Assembly: GCA_020341875.1 (NCBI GenBank)
Contig: CP070839.1
Location: forward strand, 1,853,568-1,863,540
Source: Candidatus Zixiibacteriota bacterium
GTDB taxonomy: Bacteria > Zixibacteria > MSB-5A5 > SM1-73
Direction of reading: 5' to 3'
Length of the DNA stretch: 9,973 nucleotides
Positions 1 to 7,937 of this stretch are shown here, piece by piece. The first letter of the stretch is position 1. Every line of letters begins with the position of its first letter. Both the position numbers and the translations under genes were made by a program. The notes beneath the pieces are model-generated. The model was not told where the DNA came from and ran no database searches. It saw only the letters and a list, made by a program, of their open reading frames with translations.

Positions 1-1
1 A

Positions 2-340
2 AGAGAGGTCTTTCAGATCACTCGCAAGGGGAAACAACGGCTGGCAACCCTGGTAGAAGAGGCGGTGACGGATGACCGGATGCCGGAGAACAACTTCTGT
101 GTGGGAATCTACTTCCTCTTGGGCCTCTCCAAGAAGAAGGCATTGGAGTGTCTTGAGGTAAAAAAGAAGCAGATGAGAAAGCTGGCGGAACATCTGGAAG
201 AAGTGAAATCAAATCTTGGCCCGCAACTGCCGTCAAACCGCAAGTTCCTCCTCCGTTACGGGATGGAACACATTCAACTCGACATCAAGAAGATCGAAAG
301 TCTCAAACGAAAAATCTCCAAACTCAAAAGCTGGTCGTAG
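2..340 (+). CDS. PadR-like transcriptional regulator, C-terminal part (5' end outside window)
   Basis: The reading frame is open from the window edge to a TAG stop at 338-340, so the N-terminal DNA-binding part is missing. The visible 112 residues begin with REVFQITRKGKQRLATL, which matches the end of the PadR winged helix, where a beta-hairpin leads into a (Y/F)xIT..G...L motif. A long, strongly charged helical segment rich in Lys, Glu and Leu follows, as expected for the PadR C-terminal dimerisation helices. PadR proteins are usually repressors released by small molecules and are often encoded beside the transporters they control. Here the stop lies only 23 bases before the adaptor start, so an autoregulated efflux operon is the natural inference. 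A GTG at 65 is in frame but would remove the diagnostic motif, so I do not take it as the start. The family call rests on the short motif and helical pattern only; another small winged-helix regulator is possible. Confidence 0.72.
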   Translation, partial: REVFQITRKGKQRLATLVEEAVTDDRMPENNFCVGIYFLLGLSKKKALECLEVKKKQMRKLAEHLEEVKSNLGPQLPSNRKFLLRYGMEHIQLDIKKIESLKRKISKLKSWS

Positions 341-353
341 GACGTTTGCTCAC

Positions 354-358
354 AGGAG
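354..358 (+). promoter_or_regulatory. Ribosome binding site for the efflux adaptor
   Basis: AGGAG at 354-358 is five bases before ATG 364. This decides the start: the longer in-frame candidate TTG at 346 has no Shine-Dalgarno sequence and would add six polar residues before the membrane anchor. Confidence 0.7.
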
Positions 359-363
359 AAGAG

Positions 364-1296
364 ATGAAGAAGCTGGTGATTGTTCTGGTTGTGTTGATTG
401 CTGTTGTGCTGATCGTCTACCGGTCGAAGGTGGTGATCGAACGTGCCCGCCTGCAGGAGACGAAAATCGAGGAGAGAATCACCGCGGTGGAGGTCGAGTT
501 GGTCAGGAAGGGGAGCGTGACCCTGTCTCTTGATTTCGTTGGCGACGTGAAAGGAGAAGAGGAGGTGGACATCTTCCCCAAAGCTTCCGGCAAGCTCTTG
601 GATCTGAAAGTGAAGGAGGGGGATCGGGTCAAAAGGGATCAGGTGGTAGCACTGGTGGATCGGGATGTTAATGGGGTGCGCTTCGAACCGCTGGAAGTGA
701 CCTCGCCAATGGATGGAATCGTGGGGATGGTCTACTTAGACCAAGGGGCGGAGGTCAGTCCGCCTTCTCCCGGTCCGAGCATGGGCACTGCTCTGATGAA
801 GGTTGTGGAGATGGATCAGGTGAAGGTGGTGGTAAACGTGACCGAGGAGGATCTGGGAAAGATGAAGTCGGGGCAGAAGGCGAGCGTAAGAGTGGACACC
901 TATCCGGACAAGGTCTTCTCTGGAAAGGTGAGTCTGATCAGCCCCATGGTCAGCCAGCGTACCAGAACCGCTCCGGTTGAGATAAACCTGCAAAATCCCA
1001 AACATCTCTTAAAGCCGGGCATGTTTGCCGAGGTGAAGATAGATTTGGGCAGAAAGGAAGATATCCTGTTGATCCCTGCTCATGCCATCGTCGAGGAGAC
1101 CGGAGAGAAACAGGTTTTCCTGGTTTCAGGCGGCAAGGTCGTCTCCCGCTCAGTCGAAACCGGCGTATCCCAGGACGGTTGGATCGAGATACAAGACGAG
1201 CTGGCTGAAGGCGATTCGCTCATCGTCACCGGGCAATATCTGGTCAGGGATGGCGAGTCGGTCAAGGTAGTCTCTCGGAAGGGAGGAAGGCAGTAA
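364..1296 (+). CDS. RND efflux periplasmic adaptor (membrane fusion protein), hairpin-less
   Basis: This 310-residue protein should link the RND pump to the outer-membrane channel in the periplasm. It starts MKKLVIVLVVLIAVVLIVYR, a single N-terminal membrane anchor (about residues 3-19) with no lipobox cysteine. The split lipoyl domain is clear: half one at about 67-99 (PKASGKLLDLKVKEGDRV) and half two from about 111 (EVTSPMDGIVG). A beta-barrel covers about 143-235 and a membrane-proximal domain about 236-305 (LLIPAHAIV, VSGGKVV, VTGQYLV). In AcrA-type adaptors the two lipoyl halves are separated by a long alpha-helical hairpin; here only about ten residues (around 101-110) lie between them. 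The stop TAA overlaps the ATG of the RND gene by one base, so translation is probably coupled. Family assignment is secure; the substrate is unknown. Confidence 0.93.
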   Translation: MKKLVIVLVVLIAVVLIVYRSKVVIERARLQETKIEERITAVEVELVRKGSVTLSLDFVGDVKGEEEVDIFPKASGKLLDLKVKEGDRVKRDQVVALVDRDVNGVRFEPLEVTSPMDGIVGMVYLDQGAEVSPPSPGPSMGTALMKVVEMDQVKVVVNVTEEDLGKMKSGQKASVRVDTYPDKVFSGKVSLISPMVSQRTRTAPVEINLQNPKHLLKPGMFAEVKIDLGRKEDILLIPAHAIVEETGEKQVFLVSGGKVVSRSVETGVSQDGWIEIQDELAEGDSLIVTGQYLVRDGESVKVVSRKGGRQ

Positions 1297-4200
1297 TGTT
1301 CCTGCCGGATCTATCCATTCGCAGGCCGGTCTTCATCGTGATGCAGGTGTTGGCGGTCATGGTCCTGGGATGGATCTCCTATACCCGCATCCCCATCGAT
1401 CTGATGCCGGACGTATCCTTTCCCTTCATCACGGTTACCACCCTCTATCCGGGGGCAGGAGCCAAGGAGATAGAGAATCAGGTTACCGAGGAGCTCGAAG
1501 AGGGGATGAGCTCCATCTCCGGATTGAAGAATATCTACTCCACCTCTGCCGAAGGATACTCACAGGTATTTCTTGAGTTCCACTTAGACGTCAACGTCAG
1601 GGAAGCAGACCAGGACGTCAGGGAGCAGATGTCGACCATCAGACATCAACTGCCCCAGGGGGTGGAGGAGCCGACCATCGTGCGCTTCGATGTCTCCGCC
1701 ACGCCGGTGATGATCTTCGGTTTTGCCAGCGACCTGCCACTTGACCAATTGAGGGACTTGGCTGAGGATAAGGTAAAGAACCGTATTGAGCAGACTGAGG
1801 GGGTTGCCGGGGTGGAACTGACCGGCGGACTGGAACGAGAGATAAAGGTAGAACTGGACAGCCGGAAGTTGGAGGCCTACGATGTCCCGGTTCAGAAGAT
1901 CATACAGGCGCTGGCTTCGGAGAATCTAAACGTTCCAGGCGGACGAATGGACCAGGAACCCCGCGAGATAATCCTTCGCACCACCGGCGAATTCGAGAAC
2001 CCGCAGCAGATAAACGACATAATCGTGACCGCCCGGCAGGGGGTTCCCATTTACGTGCGGGACGTCGCCAGGGTCAGGGACAGCTTCAAAGAGCAAAGGG
2101 AGATAGCCAAACTGAACGGCAGGCCCTCTGTGTCCTTCGTGGTGCGAAAGCAATCCGGAGGAAACACGGTCAAGGTGTGCGATAATCTGAAAGAGACCTT
2201 GAGGAGATCAGAGAAAGAGCTTCCAGCCGGCACAACCATAGAGATCGCCGCAGATCAATCCCAGTATATCCGCCGGTCCGTGGACGACACCATGCGTACC
2301 TTGTTTCTGGGTGCCTTGTTCGTCACCATCGTAGTGTTCCTGTTTTTGGGAAACATCCGGTCGACGATCATAGCGGCTCTGGCCATTCCCACGTCCATCT
2401 TCGCCACCTTCATGCTGATGTATGCCCTGGGATACAGCATAAACTTGATGACCCTGATGGGGCTATCGCTGGCTGTGGGGATACTGATCGACGACGCCAT
2501 CGTGGTGCGGGAGAACATCTACCGGCACGTGGAGAAGGGAATGGAGCCGGAGAAGGCGGCCAGCTTCGGAACCTCGGAAGTGGGGCTGGCGGTGATGGCC
2601 TGTACCTTCTCCATAGCAGCAGTGTTCCTGCCGGTGGCATATATGGGTAGCATCGTGGGAAGGTTCTTCCAGGCCTTCGCCTTTACCGTCACCTTCGCCG
2701 TGCTCTACTCGATGTGGGATTCATTCACCATGGCGCCCATGCTCTCCGCCAGATTCCTGGGACGAAAGAAGGGAGAAGAGACTCTTGTGAAAAAGCTCTT
2801 TCGTCCCTTCGACAGATTCTATACCCACCTCAACCAGGAATACCGTCAAGTGTTGGCCTGGTCTCTAAATCACAAGACCGTGATACTGGCTCTGGCAACG
2901 GTGCTGTTTATTGCCAGCATGAGCCTGATCCCTTTCATCGGCAAGGAGCTTTTTCCCGAAGGAGACCGGGGGGAGTTCAGGGTGGAGATCGAGGCTGCCG
3001 TAGGCAGTTCCATCTCCAATACCGAAAAGATTGCGGCCGAACTGGAAGATATGTTCCTGGCCATACCGGAGGTGAAGGCAGTATTCACCACTGTGGGATT
3101 GAACCTGGGGGCCGCCAATCAGGCAGCATTGAGAGTGGAGTTGATTCCGTTGGGTGAGAGAGAGAAACTCACATCCGCGGTGGAGGATGAGGTCCGGGAG
3201 ATGCTGGCCGATTATCCCGGAGTGAAGTCCAAGGTATCCATGATCGGGATGTTTGAGGGCGAGGAGCAATTACCCGTTGAGCTCTACATTAAGGGCCCGG
3301 ACATAGACGTTCTGGATCGCCTTTCCAGACGTGTTCTGTCCATCGTGGAAAACACCCCCGGTGCAGTGGACATTGACAGATCCTTGAGGGGAGGCAAGCC
3401 CGAAGTGCAGGTGGTGATCGATCGGAAGCAGGCCAACCGGTTGGGCATCTCCACCGGGCAGATCGCCTCCACGTTGCGGTCGCTGGTGGATGGGACAGTT
3501 GCCACCAAGTATCGGGAGGGGGACGAGGAGATCGACGTACGGGTGAGCTTGACCCCTAGCCAGAAAAACGACTTGGACCAGATTGCCTCCCTGCGCATTC
3601 GCACGCTTTCGGGAGCTTCGGTCCCCTTGAAGGCTATCGCCAGCTTCGTGGAAGCCACCGGCCCCACGGCCATCCTGCGCCAGAACCGGGAGAGACTGGC
3701 TTCGGTTACCGCTAACCTCTCCGGGAGACCCTTAGGTGGCGTGATTGATGACATAAACCGGGAACTGGCCAAACTCAACCTGCCTCCCGGATACAAGATT
3801 GAGATGCGGGGATGGGCCGAAACCATGGAGGACATGTTCTCCAATCTGGGACTGGCTTTGGGCTTGGCGATTATCTTCATCTATATGGTCTTAGCGTCCC
3901 AGTTCAACTCCTTTCTGCATCCTTTCACCATCATGCTGGCGCTGCCCCTGGCGGTGGTGGGCGCTATCTTCGCCGTATTCCTCACCGGGCAGAGAATAAA
4001 CATGCAGACCATGGTGGGCATAATTCTGCTTTTCGGAATCGTCACCAAGAACTCCATACTTTTGGTTGACTACACCATAACTCTGAGAAAGCGGGGGATG
4101 GAGAGGATCCAGGCTATCTTGACCGCAGGTCCCATCAGGTTTCGTCCCATCCTGATGACCGCAGCTTCCACCATCATGGGTATGGTCCCGGCGGCGGTCG

Positions 4201-4379
4201 GCATGGGAGAGGGGGCGGAGTGGAGACAGGTGATGGGAATAACCGTCATCGGCGGACTGATCACATCCACCTTCCTGTCTTTGGTGGTGGTGCCCGTTGC
4301 CTACGTCCTGGTGGACGATTTCGAGAGGTGGTTTAGGAGAAATAAATCCGGTTCCCATAACCGGGGCACCGGAGGATAG
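1296..4379 (+). CDS. RND multidrug-type efflux transporter, AcrB/HAE1 family inner-membrane pump
   Basis: This 1027-residue protein has the usual length of the AcrB/HAE1 family, which exports hydrophobic or amphiphilic compounds in exchange for protons. It opens with FLPDLSIRRPVFIVMQVLAV (first membrane helix) and a LMPDVSFPFITVTTLYPGA porter segment. It contains two large periplasmic loops, each followed by a membrane bundle. The proton-relay residues are all present: Asp399-Asp400 in GILIDDAIVV, Lys918 in GIVTKNSILLVDY, and Arg948 and Thr955 in RFRPILMT. These match AcrB Asp407, Asp408, Lys940, Arg971 and Thr978. The start ATG at 1296 follows GGGAGG (1281-1286) and overlaps the adaptor stop. 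The C terminus, after the last helix, is a short basic tail ending NRGTGG. Specificity cannot be read from the sequence; heavy-metal (HME) RND pumps are less likely given the overall match to HAE1 motifs. Confidence 0.96.
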   Translation: MFLPDLSIRRPVFIVMQVLAVMVLGWISYTRIPIDLMPDVSFPFITVTTLYPGAGAKEIENQVTEELEEGMSSISGLKNIYSTSAEGYSQVFLEFHLDVNVREADQDVREQMSTIRHQLPQGVEEPTIVRFDVSATPVMIFGFASDLPLDQLRDLAEDKVKNRIEQTEGVAGVELTGGLEREIKVELDSRKLEAYDVPVQKIIQALASENLNVPGGRMDQEPREIILRTTGEFENPQQINDIIVTARQGVPIYVRDVARVRDSFKEQREIAKLNGRPSVSFVVRKQSGGNTVKVCDNLKETLRRSEKELPAGTTIEIAADQSQYIRRSVDDTMRTLFLGALFVTIVVFLFLGNIRSTIIAALAIPTSIFATFMLMYALGYSINLMTLMGLSLAVGILIDDAIVVRENIYRHVEKGMEPEKAASFGTSEVGLAVMACTFSIAAVFLPVAYMGSIVGRFFQAFAFTVTFAVLYSMWDSFTMAPMLSARFLGRKKGEETLVKKLFRPFDRFYTHLNQEYRQVLAWSLNHKTVILALATVLFIASMSLIPFIGKELFPEGDRGEFRVEIEAAVGSSISNTEKIAAELEDMFLAIPEVKAVFTTVGLNLGAANQAALRVELIPLGEREKLTSAVEDEVREMLADYPGVKSKVSMIGMFEGEEQLPVELYIKGPDIDVLDRLSRRVLSIVENTPGAVDIDRSLRGGKPEVQVVIDRKQANRLGISTGQIASTLRSLVDGTVATKYREGDEEIDVRVSLTPSQKNDLDQIASLRIRTLSGASVPLKAIASFVEATGPTAILRQNRERLASVTANLSGRPLGGVIDDINRELAKLNLPPGYKIEMRGWAETMEDMFSNLGLALGLAIIFIYMVLASQFNSFLHPFTIMLALPLAVVGAIFAVFLTGQRINMQTMVGIILLFGIVTKNSILLVDYTITLRKRGMERIQAILTAGPIRFRPILMTAASTIMGMVPAAVGMGEGAEWRQVMGITVIGGLITSTFLSLVVVPVAYVLVDDFERWFRRNKSGSHNRGTGG

Positions 4380-4427
4380 CCGCCCGTTCGGGCGAGGTAG
4401 CGTCCCGCCAGAGGCGGGGCGGCTACC
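4377..4427. repeat. GC-rich double hairpin between RND and TolC genes (REP-like)
   Basis: Two inverted repeats lie back to back just after the RND stop codon. The first is CGCCCG-TT-CGGGCG at 4381-4394, a perfect palindrome around two bases. The second has left arm 4396-4409 (GGTAGCGTCCCGCC), loop AGA, and right arm 4413-4427 (GGCGGGGCGGCTACC); it pairs fully except for one bulged base and one G-U pair. In addition, 4377-4385 (TAGCCGCCC) is exactly complementary to 4417-4425, so the two structures compete. There is no T-run, so it is not a standard terminator. A dispersed intergenic repeat, or an mRNA-stabilising or attenuating element within the operon, fits better. Confidence 0.7.
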
Positions 4428-4456
4428 AATTGGCAGTTTGTCTTTGGGAGAGGAAA

Positions 4457-5752
4457 ATGGCAGAAAGACTCAGGCACGCGATTCTCGCAATTTCGTTTGT
4501 GCTTCTCATAATCTCTTCGGTCCGTGGAGAGACGTTTAATCTGAGTTTGGACCAGTGCCTGGAGATTGCTTATGAGAGTAACAAAACTCTTCTGCAACTC
4601 AAGGAGAATATCAATTCTTCCAGCTACAGGGTGGAGGAGGCTCGCTCTGGATTTTTCCCGCAACTTTCCTTCAGCGGAAGCTACACCCGCTTGGGCAGGG
4701 TTCCCGGATTCGACGTGCCCGGCATGACCATCGACTTCGGAACCGCGAACAACTACAACCTTGTTCTCTCGCTGGTACAGCCGGTGTTCACCTGGGGGAA
4801 AATCAGGAACAGCTATGACATCGCCAAATACGGCCTTTCCCTGACCCAGGAGGAATACAGGAAGACTCAACACGAGATTAAGCTCAACGTGACGTCCCTG
4901 TTCCACAATGTTCTTTTAGCCAGAGAGCTGATCGAGGTGAGAGAGGAGTCGATCGCGCGGATCGAAGATCATCTCAGCAGCGTTCAGGAGAAATACGACA
5001 AGGGATATGCTCCGGAGTTTGACGTATTGAGGGTAAAGGTACAACTGGCTAACGCCAAACCTCCTCTGGTTCAGGCGAAGAACCTGTATCATCTGACCCT
5101 GGACAACCTGAAGAACCTCTTGGGAATCAGCCTAAGCGATTCGGTGAGTCTTGAGGGCACCTTGAAGAGTGAGCCTCTCGAGGTGGATCAGATTCAGGCG
5201 GACGAGTATGCCTTCAGAAATCGCTCCGAACTTAAGCTGTTATCACAGCGGGGAAGAATCGGAAGGAAAGCTTTGGCTCTGGCAAAAGCAGGGAATAAGC
5301 CGTCGCTGTTTGGAACGGCCAATTACGAGTACAAAAGGCCCTATTACAGCGAAGATGAGTGGAAGACGGATTGGAACTTCACCCTGGCCTTGAGCTTTCC
5401 CCTCTTTGACGGTTTTCTGACCAGGTCCAGAGTGAAACAGGCTGAATCTGATCTCAAACAACTGGACATAACCGAGAGGCAGATTCGGGATTTAATCAGG
5501 CTGGAGATCAGTCAGGCTGTTTCCGATCTGAGTCTTGCCCTTGAAAACATCCTCTCCCAAGAGGAGAATGTAAAGCAAGCAAAAGAAGCCCTACGTATCG
5601 CCCGGGTGCAGTATCAAAAAGGCATGCTGACCAACCTGGAGTTGATGGATACCGAATTCGCCCTGACCGTGGCGGAGACCAATCACCTTCAGGCGCAATC
5701 GGATTATCTGATCGCCACAGCCAGGCTGGAAAAAGCCATGGGGAAAGATTGA
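4457..5752 (+). CDS. TolC-like outer-membrane efflux protein (OEP family)
   Basis: A 431-residue outer-membrane channel component completes the adaptor-pump-channel trio. I chose ATG 4457, preceded by GGGAGAGG at 4446-4453. An in-frame TTG at 4430 lies at the end of the hairpin and would add residues ahead of a normal signal peptide. The signal peptide is MAERLRHAILAISFVLLIIS, with likely cleavage after SVRG (about residue 24). Mature features of the OEP family are visible: LSLDQCLEIAYESNKTL at the start, SGFFPQLSFSGSYTRLG, and two long amphipathic helical repeats (about 30-215 and 240-425). The second repeat carries the FPLFDGFLTRSRVKQAE motif typical of TolC homologues. No lipobox cysteine is present, so it is not an OprM/NodT-type lipoprotein. 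It is shorter than E. coli TolC but normal for the family. Confidence 0.93.
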   Translation: MAERLRHAILAISFVLLIISSVRGETFNLSLDQCLEIAYESNKTLLQLKENINSSSYRVEEARSGFFPQLSFSGSYTRLGRVPGFDVPGMTIDFGTANNYNLVLSLVQPVFTWGKIRNSYDIAKYGLSLTQEEYRKTQHEIKLNVTSLFHNVLLARELIEVREESIARIEDHLSSVQEKYDKGYAPEFDVLRVKVQLANAKPPLVQAKNLYHLTLDNLKNLLGISLSDSVSLEGTLKSEPLEVDQIQADEYAFRNRSELKLLSQRGRIGRKALALAKAGNKPSLFGTANYEYKRPYYSEDEWKTDWNFTLALSFPLFDGFLTRSRVKQAESDLKQLDITERQIRDLIRLEISQAVSDLSLALENILSQEENVKQAKEALRIARVQYQKGMLTNLELMDTEFALTVAETNHLQAQSDYLIATARLEKAMGKD

Positions 5753-5758
5753 AAAACG

Positions 5759-5802
5759 GGGTCAGGAGCCAAGAGTCAAGAAGAAAGGCGACGTCCTGAC
5801 CT
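5759..5802. repeat. Inverted repeat just downstream of the TolC-like gene
   Basis: GGTCAGGA at 5760-5767 is exactly complementary to TCCTGACC at 5794-5801, with a further possible G-U pair (5759/5802) and a 26-base loop. It begins seven bases after the stop codon. The following bases (TATCATCG) are not a T-run, so a classical intrinsic terminator is not supported. It may be a weak 3' structure for the efflux mRNA or a protein-binding palindrome. Confidence 0.4.
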
Positions 5803-5843
5803 ATCATCGTGTCCCACTCTCTGCGTTGTGGAGAGGGGGAGAC

Positions 5844-5866
5844 AGGGGTGAAGGGCCTTTTCCCCT
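5844..5866. other. Short inverted repeat, possible weak termination or pausing hairpin
   Basis: AGGGG (5844-5848) pairs with CCCCT (5862-5866), and inner bases (AAG with CTT) extend the stem toward a GGGC-type loop. It follows a less perfect inverted repeat at about 5810-5844 (CTCTC against GAGAG, flanked by TGTC against GACA). No U-rich tract follows. These lie in the 240-bp gap between the efflux operon and the next gene, where transcription of the operon should end. Confidence 0.3.
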
Positions 5867-5935
5867 GCCGAAGAAAGAATCTCCTCAGACCAAACCATAC
5901 CGAGGTTTACTGGCGGCGGCTCCTCGCAAAATCTC

Positions 5936-5964
5936 TTGTCTTTTTCGTATTCAGTTTGTATACT
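5936..5964 (+). promoter_or_regulatory. Candidate sigma-70-type promoter for the first secreted peptidase-like gene
   Basis: TTGTCT (5936-5941) and TATACT (5959-5964) are separated by 17 bases, the optimal spacing, and both match the consensus at four or more positions. Transcription would start near 5971, leaving a short leader of about 22 bases before the TTG start at 5993. The sigma factor preferences of this organism are unknown, so the call is by consensus only. Confidence 0.5.
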
Positions 5965-5980
5965 CGTTGGCTAAAGACAC

Positions 5981-5988
5981 GGGAGAAG
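5981..5988 (+). promoter_or_regulatory. Ribosome binding site deciding a TTG start
   Basis: GGGAGAAG at 5981-5988 sits four bases before TTG 5993. The TTG is the only candidate that leaves an intact positively charged N region (NRRIG) before the hydrophobic core of the signal peptide. The next in-frame initiators would cut into or remove it. Confidence 0.65.
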
Positions 5989-5992
5989 TCAA

Positions 5993-7813
5993 TTGAACAG
6001 AAGAATCGGTCTTCCGGTATGGATAATCCTGGCGCTTCTTTCTGTCGACCTTCTGGTCATTCCCTCCGGGTACGGCTTCGAGAGACAGCAACCTTTGCCG
6101 GTTCCGCACCACCCCAAATCACATTCACCCTCTTCCCCGCAAGGTAGTTCCGGCTTCTGCACCATTCAGCACGACGCTGATACGTCCGACTTGGACTACT
6201 ATTTTGACAAATTCGAGGCGGGAGACGGGATAGCGGTCTACATGAATCCGAAGGAATGCGGCCACGATAGTACATATCCTTTTAAGATCAGCAACGTACA
6301 TTTTTATCTTTACGATCCCGGAACCTTCGTCTGGCCGGTAGAGATCGCAGTGAAAATCGTGTACGCGGATACCAGTGAGGACTCGTTGACTCACGGCACG
6401 TTGATCCCTGGCGGTATTCGTCACCAGATTACTTTCAGCATCCCCGAGGATTCGGCCTACGATCCAGAGAGCCGCAGCGATCCTATAAACCTGACTCTTG
6501 ACACCGTCTTCTGTGTGACCGATTCCTTCTTTCTGCAGGTTGATTATACGGGTGGGACCTTCTCGCCTTATCCCAGCCTGGTCATGAGTGACGTGGCCGA
6601 TCTCCCGGACACGCTTAACAACTGGGTTCGCTGGAACAACAGCTACGTCGAATGGTACGATTTCTGGGAGAACCCCGTCCCCGGCAGGGCCATCATACGC
6701 GTCACCGGATACTCGTATGCCGTAGACTGTCACTCATGCTGGGATTGGATGTCCAAAAAGGCTCAGGTTCCAAACGGCATGCCGGATTTTAGTCAATACC
6801 AGTTCGCCTCAGACTCCTCTGCGATGTGCGGTCCCACGTCACTGGCCAACTGCCTGGTATGGCTGGATGCCATCCCGTCTGGTGCCGATCCGGATAGCCT
6901 GATTCGGCTGCTCTCCGATTACCTCAACACCGATCCGGGCAGTGGAACATTGGTGGATTCAGTCACAGCCGGTTTGGATTCTCTCTTTGCAGATTACGGT
7001 CTGGATCTATACTCCGCCCTACTGGAGAACCCGACTTTCTCGGAGACTGCGGACTCCCTGGCCGAGGGCGCCAGTATTGCCATTCTGGTGGGGCTCTGGC
7101 AGGAGATAGGCGGTATCTGGTATCGGATTGGCGGACATTATATCTCCGTGCCCGGCGCATGCCAGGAAAGCTCGTGGACTGCCCTGAGCGATCCTGCGGT
7201 GGATAATGCCGAAGAAGGAGGAAGAGGAAGGTTTTTGCCACCCCATGACCCGCATCCGGACGACTCCACCCTTCACAACACAAACGGGTTCGTTTCGCAC
7301 GATGCATACTTGTCGGACACCCTGACGGTCGGTCCCTTTGCCGCAGCATGGATTCTGAGAGACCTTCATGGCGAGGACGTGCCCTGGATCTCCGGATTCG
7401 ACGGACTGAATCTTCAGCCTGATCAAGACTACCACGCTTACGATCCCGCAGAGAGCTTATACGCTGTGGTGGAATATGCTATCATGATCCTGGAGAAACC
7501 CACCCTGGTGATAGGAGAAGAGGAGATACTTCCCGGGCATTTCCGGCTCGCTCAGAGCTATCCCAATCCGTTCAACAACCAGACTGTGATCACATATCAC
7601 CTCTCCACGAGGGCCGAGGTATCGCTGGTGATCTACAATATCCTGGGCCAAAAGGTGAGAACGCTGGTCGACAATGAAAGACAGAGTGGAGCCGTATCGG
7701 TGAGCTGGGACGGAAAAGACGACCAAGGAAAAGACTTGAGCTCCGGGATTTACTTTTATCAACTGCGGGCTGGAGAGTTGACACAAACCAGGCGGATGGT
7801 GCTGTTGAAATAA
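5993..7813 (+). CDS. Secreted C39-like cysteine-peptidase-domain protein with sorting-type C-terminal tail (copy 1)
   Basis: I do not recognise a characterised homologue of this 606-residue protein. Residues 1-28 form a signal peptide, probably cut after SGYG. Residues about 56-241 form a beta-rich domain of unknown family containing AVYMNPKECG, YPFKISNVHFYLY and GRAIIRVTGY. Residues about 258-480 resemble papain-fold C39-like peptidases: Cys279 in AMCGPTSLANCLVWL, His382 in GGHYISVPGAC, and Asp400 in ALSDPAVD. From about 514 a tail with SYPNPFN (Y523), a VIYNILGQKVRTLV strand and GIYFYQL ends in RRMVLLK. This is the pattern of type IX secretion sorting / FlgD-like Ig domains, implying export to the cell surface or medium. 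The start is TTG. Its neighbour at 8295 is a paralogue of the same architecture. Peptidase activity is inferred from motif order only; it could act on peptides, bind them, or be inactive. Confidence 0.85.
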   Translation: MNRRIGLPVWIILALLSVDLLVIPSGYGFERQQPLPVPHHPKSHSPSSPQGSSGFCTIQHDADTSDLDYYFDKFEAGDGIAVYMNPKECGHDSTYPFKISNVHFYLYDPGTFVWPVEIAVKIVYADTSEDSLTHGTLIPGGIRHQITFSIPEDSAYDPESRSDPINLTLDTVFCVTDSFFLQVDYTGGTFSPYPSLVMSDVADLPDTLNNWVRWNNSYVEWYDFWENPVPGRAIIRVTGYSYAVDCHSCWDWMSKKAQVPNGMPDFSQYQFASDSSAMCGPTSLANCLVWLDAIPSGADPDSLIRLLSDYLNTDPGSGTLVDSVTAGLDSLFADYGLDLYSALLENPTFSETADSLAEGASIAILVGLWQEIGGIWYRIGGHYISVPGACQESSWTALSDPAVDNAEEGGRGRFLPPHDPHPDDSTLHNTNGFVSHDAYLSDTLTVGPFAAAWILRDLHGEDVPWISGFDGLNLQPDQDYHAYDPAESLYAVVEYAIMILEKPTLVIGEEEILPGHFRLAQSYPNPFNNQTVITYHLSTRAEVSLVIYNILGQKVRTLVDNERQSGAVSVSWDGKDDQGKDLSSGIYFYQLRAGELTQTRRMVLLK

Positions 7814-7937
7814 GTCAACCGATGGAACTGATATAACGGATCGGTCAACGGACTTGTCCTGAAGGCGCAGCCTGAAGGATTGAGCGCATTAAACGGAAAG
7901 GTCTGTGGATTGAACAGACGACCGGATAGATGTAGTG

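Noticed and set aside
3284..3880. 198-residue frame on the - strand inside the RND gene
   Set aside because: It lies wholly antisense to a conserved transporter domain, whose codon pattern explains the open frame.
4301..4906. 201-residue frame on the - strand across the RND-TolC junction
   Set aside because: It is antisense to two well supported genes and to the hairpin; its translation shows no family features.
5844..5866. Intrinsic terminator for the efflux operon
   Set aside because: The stem is short and no T-run follows, so I list it only as a weak inverted repeat.
5809..6147. 112-residue open frame on the + strand before and into the first peptidase-like gene
   Set aside because: Its GTG start has no ribosome binding site, it overlaps the signal-peptide region of the better supported gene in another frame, and its Arg/Ser-rich translation has no recognisable motif.
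7805..7837. Promoter TTGAAA / TATAAC at the end of the first peptidase-like gene
   Set aside because: The spacing is 21 bases, too long for a standard sigma-70 promoter, and no gene follows nearby.
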